The position numbers and the translations under genes were made by a program. Positions 1-5,350 of a stretch of 5,718 nucleotides of DNA are shown piece after piece; the first letter of the stretch is position 1, and every line of letters begins with the position of its first letter. The notes beneath the pieces are model-generated. The model was not told the DNA's origin, did not search any database, and was given only the letters and a program-made list of their open reading frames with translations. Origin of the DNA: Lachnospiraceae bacterium (GTDB taxonomy: Bacteria > Bacillota > Clostridia > Lachnospirales > Lachnospiraceae); NCBI GenBank assembly GCA_009787745.1, contig WQST01000037.1:1-5718 (forward strand), read 5' to 3'.

Positions 1-1083
1 GCCGCCGCCGGTATTGAAACGGGTTACTTGATTTTCATAATTAGTGAGCCATTCTGCACAAAGCATCGCCCATCCTGAATTTTGACTGAACGCATTAACG
101 CCGACTAGTTTGAATCCTGCGAAACTACCCATCTGTACTTGCTGACCGGCTACTGTGAATGTCGGTAATTTAGCCGCGGCGTAGTTATCACCTAATGCGC
201 TCTGAACTGTCGGAGCATTCCATGTACCGTTAACACCGGCAACAAGTGTTCCTTCCGTCATACCTGTCTGAAATTCTGCATCTCCTAATGAAATGAATGC
301 AGGATTGGCGGCAATATCAAGCATAGCCTGAACAACATCTGTTCCGCCCGCCGCATTCCAGTTACAGAAGTTAGTTCCGTCTTCCTGTAAATAAGCTTGG
401 AAACCTGCCCCTTTGAAGAATGAGTAGTTATACCATGCACCATGCATTTCCATTGTAATCTGCTTTCCTGCTGCCTGAGCAACTTCCAGCATTCTGTCCA
501 TAGATTTAACATCATCTGCGGTAAAGACCGATGAATCGTAATACATAAAGTAGCCATTATCCGCTGTCATCGGATAAGCATACAGTTTTCCGTCAACAGT
601 AGCGGCGGCAACAGCACCGGCATTGTTGGCGGCAATAATTTGATCGGTATTAATCAGAACTTCTTGAAGCGCGCCCGCTCTGACTAATTCATAAATCTGG
701 TCGTCGGCAAAAGCGAATACATCCGCCGCTGCTGTGATATCAGTTAAGATAGTGTCTTTTGCAGTACTTTCGGATTCAGCGCCTAAGTCAAATGTCAAAT
801 TAACTTTGTCAGCATTAGCCGCGACAAATTCTTCGAGCATTTTTCTTGTCATTGCTTGGATATCCGGTAATTCACTTGCCCATACTACTAAATGGACGTC
901 TTCCAGTTCGCCGTCGGCAGGAGCAGGCGCCGGAGCGGGTGTATCCGCCGCGGGTGCCGGAGCAGGCGCCTCGGCAGCAGGTGTGTTATCAGCAGGTGCA
1001 GGATCATTATTTCCGCCGCAACCGACTAATAATGTTGCAAACATAGTAGTCGCCAATAAAATAGATAATAACTTTTTCTTCAT
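1..1083 (-). CDS. ABC transporter sugar-binding lipoprotein (MalE-like, family 1), C-terminus cut by the window edge
   Basis: Translating from the ATG at 1083 gives 361 residues with no stop before position 1, so the downstream end is missing. Residues 1-21 are a lipoprotein signal peptide (KKK, then a hydrophobic core) ending in lipobox LVGC, with Cys22 as the expected lipidated residue. Residues 27-62 are a flexible Pro/Ala/Asp linker. The rest reads like an extracellular sugar-binding protein of the MalE type: VHLVVWAS begins the first lobe, DVFAFADDQIYELVRAGALQ and DGKLYAYPMTADNGYFMYY match the usual family blocks, and GTLVAGVNGTWN and AEWLTNYENQVTRF match the C-terminal lobe. Family members are usually about 400-450 residues, so roughly 40-90 are likely missing. 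It would sit on the outer face of the membrane and pass a sugar or oligosaccharide to a permease pair, presumably encoded just beyond position 1. The substrate cannot be read from the sequence. It has its own promoter and likely operator. Confidence 0.9.
   Translation of the reverse strand, partial: MKKKLLSILLATTMFATLLVGCGGNNDPAPADNTPAAEAPAPAPAADTPAPAPAPADGELEDVHLVVWASELPDIQAMTRKMLEEFVAANADKVNLTFDLGAESESTAKDTILTDITAAADVFAFADDQIYELVRAGALQEVLINTDQIIAANNAGAVAAATVDGKLYAYPMTADNGYFMYYDSSVFTADDVKSMDRMLEVAQAAGKQITMEMHGAWYNYSFFKGAGFQAYLQEDGTNFCNWNAAGGTDVVQAMLDIAANPAFISLGDAEFQTGMTEGTLVAGVNGTWNAPTVQSALGDNYAAAKLPTFTVAGQQVQMGSFAGFKLVGVNAFSQNSGWAMLCAEWLTNYENQVTRFNTGGG
920..970 (-). repeat. Slippage-type repeats encoding the Pro/Ala linker of the lipoprotein
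   Basis: The 12-base unit GGAGCAGGCGCC (plus strand) occurs exactly at 920-931 and 959-970, 39 bases or 13 codons apart and in frame. Shorter relatives of the same GCAGG/GCCGG words lie between and beside them. They encode the alternating Pro-Ala linker that spaces the binding domain from the lipid anchor. The repeat is GC-rich compared with the rest of the gene. Confidence 0.75.
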
Positions 1084-1089
1084 ATATTT

Positions 1090-1094
1090 CCTCC
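1090..1094 (-). promoter_or_regulatory. Ribosome binding site of the sugar-binding lipoprotein gene
   Basis: The minus strand reads GGGAGGAAATATATG. A full GGAGG core sits six bases before the ATG, which fixes the start at 1083 and predicts efficient translation, as expected for an abundant binding protein. Confidence 0.9.
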
Positions 1095-1167
1095 CTTTTA
1101 GAAATTTACGGAGCCAATAGTATTAATATCTTGCGCATATTTATCACTATATTAGCCTATAAAATTG

Positions 1168-1181
1168 CGCAATCGGTTGCT
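1168..1181 (-). promoter_or_regulatory. Candidate LacI-family (cre-like) operator at the transcription start
   Basis: The minus strand reads AGCAACCGATTGCG. The core GCAA-CCGA-TTGC is an imperfect palindrome around a central CG, as in operators of LacI/GalR regulators. It fits the CcpA cre pattern TGNAANCGNTTNCA except at the first and last base. It begins about two bases after the predicted transcription start, a position where repressor binding would block initiation. An overlapping perfect palindrome, ATTGCGCAAT (1164-1173), and a second TTGCGCA at 1131-1137 could be further half-sites. Whether a sugar-specific LacI repressor or CcpA binds is inference; no regulator gene lies in the window. 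Confidence 0.55.
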
Positions 1182-1189
1182 CCATAATC

Positions 1190-1218
1190 ATTTTAACATC
1201 ATTAGCGAAATCTGTCAA
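1190..1218 (-). promoter_or_regulatory. Sigma-A type promoter of the sugar-binding lipoprotein gene
   Basis: On the minus strand the -35 box TTGACA (1218-1213) is a perfect consensus match. It is followed by a 17-base spacer and the -10 box TAAAAT (1195-1190), five of six consensus bases. Transcription should start near 1183, giving a leader of about 100 bases before the ATG at 1083. I see no riboswitch-like or attenuator structure in this leader. Confidence 0.88.
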
Positions 1219-1391
1219 TCACTAATATTTACCTGATTCGGGGTTAATTATGTGCAAATTGACGAAATGATTGTCAGTCAACATGATAAGAAAGATTTTC
1301 ATTAGTGCATTATGTATAGATTAAAATTTGAAATTGACATTTTGACGTTAATATGTACCGTAAAAAGTTCATTTTCGGAAAACGTATTCCC
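1219..1391. other. AT-rich non-coding stretch upstream of the promoter, with clustered TTGAC motifs
   Basis: No credible gene lies here on either strand. The stretch is AT-rich and carries the pentamer TTGAC or its complement at 1259-1263, 1277-1281, 1334-1338 and 1342-1346, with a fifth copy inside the -35 box at 1214-1218. The pair at 1334 and 1342 is spaced eight bases apart. These may be activator sites for the lipoprotein promoter or simply reflect composition. No second promoter with acceptable spacing was found. Confidence 0.4.
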
Positions 1392-1442
1392 AAATTGTCG
1401 CCCCGCGGCGACAATTTCGAGAGAATTGCGTTCGCAATTCTC
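1392..1442. repeat. Two adjacent perfect hairpins (possible dispersed palindromic element or 3' end structure)
   Basis: Hairpin A has 11-base arms AAATTGTCGCC (1392-1402) and GGCGACAATTT (1407-1417) around a CCGC loop. After a three-base gap, hairpin B has arms GAGAATTGC (1421-1429) and GCAATTCTC (1434-1442) around a GTTC loop; its arms extend to ten bases if the loop is drawn as two. Both stems are perfect. They start about 65 bases beyond the stop of the FAD-dependent dehydrogenase gene. Neither is followed by a T-run on the minus strand, so they are not standard intrinsic terminators. They may protect or end the upstream transcript, or be a copy of a multi-copy palindromic repeat. Confidence 0.8.
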
Positions 1443-1508
1443 CTTAAGAGGATTTACATAGTTGCTTCTTTTTGTATTCCTTTAATGACTTGTGCCGGTA
1501 ACTCTATA

Positions 1509-3203
1509 TTATTTTATTATTTCCTTTGCTGCCGCACATGCAACTCTTATTCCGTCCATTGCCGCCGACATTATACCTCCTGCATATCCCGCACCTTCGC
1601 CGCAGGGGAAAAGACCTTGGCAAGCAGACTGATAACCGGCATCACGCAGAATGCGGACAGGCGATGACGTGCGGGATTCAACCCCTGCTATAATCGTATT
1701 ATCGTCATCGAAACCGGGTATTCGGCGGCCAAATTCATTCATTGCTTTGATAAATGTAATTTTTAAATCGGTCGGCAAGATTTCACTGAGCGGGGCAAAA
1801 CACCATTCACCTTTTATACATGGCGCCTTTAAAAATGAATCTTTGTCACCTTTGCTTGCTTCTTTAGCATTTGTAACCGCATTTTTAAAATCACCATAAT
1901 AAGAAATCGGAATTTTCCCCTTACCTATCTTATATGCTTTTTCTTCCAGGCGCCGTTGATACGCGATTCCGGCAAGCGGATGCAATGAACCGAATTCTTC
2001 GGTTCCTACCGCCAAGACTATCGCACTATTTGCCCGACTTTCCGCCCGGTTACTGTAACTCATTCCATTTACCACTAAATGATCCGCTTCCGACGACGCA
2101 TTGACAATATACCCGCCCGGACACATGCAAAACGAAAATACCGCCCGCTCTTTTTGGTTGCTCACTAATTTATAATCCGCTGATTCTAAAAATTCATGAA
2201 CCGAAACACCGTATTTAGCTTGATTAATTAATCTTTGCGGATGTGAAACACGCATTCCGACAGCAAAGGGTTTCGCTTCCATCGGAATATTAAACTCGTT
2301 TAACATTGCAAATGTATCACGCGCACTGTGTCCGATTGCCAAAATAAGATAGTTGGTTTTAATTTCTTTGCCATCATCTAAAAGAATACCGCTAATCCTT
2401 TTACCGCAAGCGCTATCTTCATTAATTATCAGTTTTTCAAGTTTTTGACCGAAGCGAACTTCGCCGCCGCAACGTATAATTGCTTTACGCATTTCAACTA
2501 CTATATTTTTAAGAATATCAGTGCCAAGATGCGGTTTTTGCTCAAAAAGAATTTTTTCAGGCGCTCCTAAAGCGACGAATATCTTAAGCACCTCTTTTCG
2601 TAAGCCATCTTTATCCTTAATCTGCGTATTTAGCTTACCGTCGGAAAACGTTCCTGCACCGCCCTCCCCGAATTGCACATTAGATTCAGGGTTAAGAAGC
2701 CCTGTTTTCCAAAATGATGCAACTGTAATTTCCCGCTCTTCCACCGCTTCACCGCGTTCTATCAGAAGCGGGCGGAAACCTGCTTTCGCCAGCATATAAG
2801 CACAAAACAAACCCGCAGGCCCTGCACCGATAATGATGGGACGCGCTGTCTCGGGTATTTGATGCGGGTTTATACGAAAAGGGAAATTGTACTTTGTCGG
2901 ATTATATATGACTACCTGCGGGTCATTTAGGCGATTTATTATTTTTTCTTCATGTTTATTATTTATTGCCTTTGCTTTTGTGTTATTCCCTGCATTCTGT
3001 TGACCAGATCGGTCAACATCAAGAGTCACATCAATAACATAACTATAAAATATCTTCGGTTTCTTTCTCGCATCAATCGATCTTTTCACAATTTCATAAA
3101 TAAAAAAAACATCCGCAGAAAACTTTAATTTCTTCGCAATTTTACGCCGTAACTCTTCATTATTATGCCCTACGGGCAATTTTAGTTGGTTTATTCTGAT
3201 CAT
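1509..3203 (-). CDS. FAD-dependent dehydrogenase, COG2509-type NAD(P)/FAD oxidoreductase
   Basis: This 564-residue protein opens with MIRINQLKLPVGHNNEELRR, the N-terminal domain typical of the COG2509 flavoproteins, with SIDARKKP near residue 42. A Rossmann FAD site follows: GAGPAG at 126-131, with LLIERG (146-151) at the end of the second strand. Further family blocks are QFGEGGAGTFSDGKLNT (177-193), ILAIGHSARDTF (287-298), CPGGYIVNAS (361-370), ESRTSSPVRI (509-518) and GEGAGYAGGIMSAAMDG (535-551), the last closing over the FAD. No signal peptide or membrane span is seen, so it should be cytoplasmic. The physiological substrate of this family is not established. Residues 62-91 are an Asn/Lys-rich, low-complexity stretch between conserved blocks and probably explain a length somewhat above the usual 530-540. 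The start has GGAGG four bases upstream (3208-3212). It lies 60 bases after a second flavoprotein gene and is probably co-transcribed with it. Confidence 0.92.
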   Translation of the reverse strand: MIRINQLKLPVGHNNEELRRKIAKKLKFSADVFFIYEIVKRSIDARKKPKIFYSYVIDVTLDVDRSGQQNAGNNTKAKAINNKHEEKIINRLNDPQVVIYNPTKYNFPFRINPHQIPETARPIIIGAGPAGLFCAYMLAKAGFRPLLIERGEAVEEREITVASFWKTGLLNPESNVQFGEGGAGTFSDGKLNTQIKDKDGLRKEVLKIFVALGAPEKILFEQKPHLGTDILKNIVVEMRKAIIRCGGEVRFGQKLEKLIINEDSACGKRISGILLDDGKEIKTNYLILAIGHSARDTFAMLNEFNIPMEAKPFAVGMRVSHPQRLINQAKYGVSVHEFLESADYKLVSNQKERAVFSFCMCPGGYIVNASSEADHLVVNGMSYSNRAESRANSAIVLAVGTEEFGSLHPLAGIAYQRRLEEKAYKIGKGKIPISYYGDFKNAVTNAKEASKGDKDSFLKAPCIKGEWCFAPLSEILPTDLKITFIKAMNEFGRRIPGFDDDNTIIAGVESRTSSPVRILRDAGYQSACQGLFPCGEGAGYAGGIMSAAMDGIRVACAAAKEIIK

Positions 3204-3263
3204 TTATCCTCCACGCCGGGAGATTACGGCTTGGTTTCCGCAATGACGTAAATCCGCCCAAAC

Positions 3264-4469
3264 CTACCGTACTCCCCCTCCCGCGACAAATCCGCTCGAC
3301 CATGCCCATTGCAAATTATACCCCCCGCAACGACCGTCAACATCAAGTATTTCCCCGGCGAAATAAAGCCCGGGTACCAAAACTGATTCTAGTTCATCAC
3401 TCACTTCATTTAAATCAACCCCACCCGCACAAACCTGCGCATTTTCAAAACTATCCGACTTCCTTATCCGAACCAAAAGACTGCGAAACTCCATCAACAA
3501 CTTCCATACTGAATCAGAACTGATATTTTCAATTTTGTCTTCATAACTAAAACCATGCTTACGAATCATCACTTGATTTATTTTTTTATGTGCCATCCCT
3601 AACAAAAAATCACTAAGCGACTTTCCTTTATTTAACGCAAGCCTTTGAAAACAAAAATTCTCATAATCATCCTCCGCCATATCAGGGAAAAAATTAATTT
3701 TCACTTTCACTTCCTTATCTTCTAAAAGCGCATAAGATGCGGTTCGGCTTAATTGAAAAACAGGTATCCCGGAAATTCCTTCATTAGTAAATTGAACTTC
3801 ACCGCTTTCAACCTGAGCCGTAGCCCCGTTAATCACCAACGTAATTTCCGCCTGACATCTAACCCCTGAAAGCGCCTTCAAAAAACCCTCCCGGCAAAAC
3901 AACTTACAAAGACCCGAAACCACAGGATTAATTGTATGCCCAAACATTTCCGCCATCGCATACCCATATATCGCCTCACCCTTTTTTTTAGCCGCCATAC
4001 TCCCGCAAGCGATAATAATCTTCTCATACACATAATCATTCACAGCAAAAAAACCATCACTGCGTTTCGTGACCGTTTTGATTTCATGATCCAATAAAAT
4101 ACTGATTCCAAGTTCGTCTGCTCTTAACCGAAGCGCATCCAAAACCACTTGCGCCTGTTCCGAATAAGGATAAAGGTATCCGTTTTTCGCCCTGATTAAA
4201 ACCCCCAAATCATTAAAAAAGCTAATCGTATCCGCCGTTGAAAAAGTATGTAAGACAGCTTCGAGCCGACGAGAGTAAGATGAGTGATACGCGGTTACAT
4301 CCATATTTATATTACTAAGATTACATTTACCGTTCCCTGTAACCAAAATTTTCTGTAAAACTCTTGACTTCTTTTCAAAAACGGTAACCTTCGCCCCTTG
4401 TGACGCCGCCGTTATCGCCGCCATCATCCCCGCGGCCCCTGCACCAATCACAGCAATTTCTCTTTCCAT
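3264..4469 (-). CDS. HI0933/YhiN/BaiN-family flavoprotein (aminoacetone oxidase-like FAD-binding enzyme)
   Basis: The 401-residue product begins MEREIAVIGAGAAG, an N-terminal FAD Rossmann motif (GAGAAG, 9-14). It continues with the family signature KILVTGNGKCNLSN (40-53). Later blocks are GEVQFTNEGISGIPVFQLSR (223-242), AQVCAGGVDLNEV (344-356) and GLYFAGEILDVDGRCGGYNL (367-386), the last being the FAD-contacting C-terminal motif. Length and motif order match a complete family member. Relatives have been linked to aminoacetone oxidation and, for BaiN of bile-acid 7-dehydroxylating clostridia, to a reductive step on bile acids. With no bai genes nearby, a bile acid role cannot be claimed. The frame stays open back to 4553, but the ATG at 4469 is chosen because GGAGG lies six bases before it, the Rossmann strand begins there, and it avoids overlap with the upstream gene. 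It is probably cytoplasmic. Confidence 0.92.
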   Translation of the reverse strand: MEREIAVIGAGAAGMMAAITAASQGAKVTVFEKKSRVLQKILVTGNGKCNLSNINMDVTAYHSSYSRRLEAVLHTFSTADTISFFNDLGVLIRAKNGYLYPYSEQAQVVLDALRLRADELGISILLDHEIKTVTKRSDGFFAVNDYVYEKIIIACGSMAAKKKGEAIYGYAMAEMFGHTINPVVSGLCKLFCREGFLKALSGVRCQAEITLVINGATAQVESGEVQFTNEGISGIPVFQLSRTASYALLEDKEVKVKINFFPDMAEDDYENFCFQRLALNKGKSLSDFLLGMAHKKINQVMIRKHGFSYEDKIENISSDSVWKLLMEFRSLLVRIRKSDSFENAQVCAGGVDLNEVSDELESVLVPGLYFAGEILDVDGRCGGYNLQWAWSSGFVAGGGVR

Positions 4470-4475
4470 ACAAAA

Positions 4476-4480
4476 CCTCC
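4476..4480 (-). promoter_or_regulatory. Ribosome binding site deciding the start of the HI0933-family gene
   Basis: GGAGG, six bases before the ATG at 4469, selects this start over the in-frame upstream ATG at 4553. The upstream choice would add 28 non-family residues and overlap the preceding gene by 53 bases. Confidence 0.88.
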
Positions 4481-4500
4481 ATGCTGCTGAAAAACCGCTT

Positions 4501-5283
4501 TTACGAAGAATATGCTTCCAAAAACCCAAACAACTCTTCATCGCTTTCCACAAATTTTAGCGATAAAATATCCTGCTTTAATTCCTCACTAAGATCATGA
4601 ATTGAAATACTCGTATTCATAAATATCGTTTTCAGATCGCTTAAATAAACCGCTACTATATCATTATCATTAACCAAATAATAACCCGGTTTCATTTCCT
4701 CTGTCAAATCATCATAAGTCTTTCGGATGACCACCCGATTCGGTGAAAATGAAATCACCTCACAAGAAATAAACCCTTTTTGCATTTCAAGCAGTGTCGG
4801 ATAACGGTCAAAGTCTGCCATTGCTTTAGAAAAAAGTTCTTGGTTCATACCAACGAAATTATCAGGTACGGGGATTATCTCTTCCGTCAGGTCTCTGGTA
4901 TTTCGCGAATACTCCTGAATCACATAAATGGTATCAGCATTAATCGACGAACTGCCCAGCAATGACACTTCCATCACATTTAAAGAATCATCATCGACAG
5001 TATAACTTCCCTCACCTATATCGGTATCATCATTATCTGCAAATACTTCCGAATCATCTTCCAAAATATCTAAATCAACCGCTTCCGCTGAAACCGACCA
5101 ATCATCCTTAAGCCACTCATTATTAATTCTTTCATCCGTCAGAATCTGCGTTATCATATCGTCGGTTTTAAAGTTTCGCCCCGGATAAAAATAATCCATC
5201 GCAAAAGAGCCAACGGCAAAACCGCCGCCAAACATAAAAATCGGTAATAACAAATATGCAAAGATACGTTTTATACTTTTCAT
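4501..5283 (-). CDS. Membrane-anchored protein with a BofC-like C-terminal domain
   Basis: From the ATG at 5283 the product has 260 residues. Residues 1-6 (MKSIKR) are basic and 8-30 form one hydrophobic span with a Gly-rich centre (FMFGGGFAVG). This is either an uncleaved signal anchor or a signal peptide, placing the rest outside the membrane. Residues 40-105 are strongly acidic and probably disordered. The region 168-260 resembles the C-terminal domain of BofC: GYYLVNDNDIVAVYLSDL (200-217), then T-S-I-S-I-H-D-L-S-E-E-L, and the ending SDEELFGFLEAYSS. In Bacillus, BofC restrains the SpoIVB sporulation protease; distant clostridial relatives are mostly uncharacterised, so a sporulation role is only possible. 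The start is uncertain: no ribosome binding site precedes 5283 or the in-frame TTG at 5301, whereas a strong one serves a short frame beginning at 5320 (see the separate entry). It lies 67 bases after the flippase gene and 31 bases before the flavoprotein gene. Confidence 0.75.
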   Translation of the reverse strand: MKSIKRIFAYLLLPIFMFGGGFAVGSFAMDYFYPGRNFKTDDMITQILTDERINNEWLKDDWSVSAEAVDLDILEDDSEVFADNDDTDIGEGSYTVDDDSLNVMEVSLLGSSSINADTIYVIQEYSRNTRDLTEEIIPVPDNFVGMNQELFSKAMADFDRYPTLLEMQKGFISCEVISFSPNRVVIRKTYDDLTEEMKPGYYLVNDNDIVAVYLSDLKTIFMNTSISIHDLSEELKQDILSLKFVESDEELFGFLEAYSS

Positions 5284-5293
5284 ATAAACAGTA

Positions 5294-5320
5294 TCAGCCA
5301 AAAAACGGAAGGTTATTCAT
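5294..5320 (-). CDS. Eight-codon leader reading frame, or true 5' end of the BofC-like gene
   Basis: AGGGGAG (5324-5330) stands three bases before an ATG at 5320, which reads MNNLPFFG and then TGA. The stop is ten bases before the ATG at 5283 of the BofC-like gene. The frame contains a T6 run (5305-5300). If that run were one base shorter, translation from 5320 would read MNNLPFLADTVYMKSIKR and enter the BofC-like frame directly. This may be a leader peptide coupled to the main gene by reinitiation, a slippage-controlled start, or a base-call error. The ribosome binding site is real by sequence; translation of the short frame is inference. Confidence 0.35.
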   Translation of the reverse strand: MNNLPFFG

Positions 5321-5350
5321 TGACTCCCCTGCATTTTGCTAAAATAAAAA

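Noticed and set aside
734..1120. Plus-strand open frame with Ala/Gly repeats opposite the lipoprotein gene
   Set aside because: It is antisense to the Pro/Ala linker and signal peptide; the Gly/Ala repeats are the complement of Pro/Ala codons. No ribosome binding site or family resemblance was seen.
1255..1281. Second promoter using TTGACT (1282-1277) on the minus strand
   Set aside because: No -10-like hexamer lies 16-18 bases downstream; the nearest, CATAAT, is about 23 bases away.
1392..1417. Intrinsic terminator for the FAD-dependent dehydrogenase gene
   Set aside because: The stem is strong, but it is followed on the minus strand by GGGAATACG rather than a T-run, so it lacks the second half of a standard terminator.
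1457..1502. Minus-strand stretch reading ELPAQVIKGIQKEATM before a stop, resembling the end of a gene
   Set aside because: It is closed upstream by a stop within a few codons and has no start codon. It could be a gene remnant, but it is too short to support.
1353..1667. Plus-strand open frame across the hairpins and the end of the COG2509-type gene
   Set aside because: It reads through both hairpins and antisense to a conserved gene, with no ribosome binding site before its ATG and no recognisable protein features.
3204..3263. Possible stem between GATTTACG and CGTAATC in the gap between the two flavoprotein genes
   Set aside because: The pairing needs a bulge and encloses a large loop with weak inner pairs; no promoter or terminator pattern accompanies it.
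4470..4553. N-terminal extension of the HI0933-family protein from the ATG at 4553
   Set aside because: It adds 28 residues before the Rossmann strand and overlaps the upstream gene, while a perfect ribosome binding site supports 4469.
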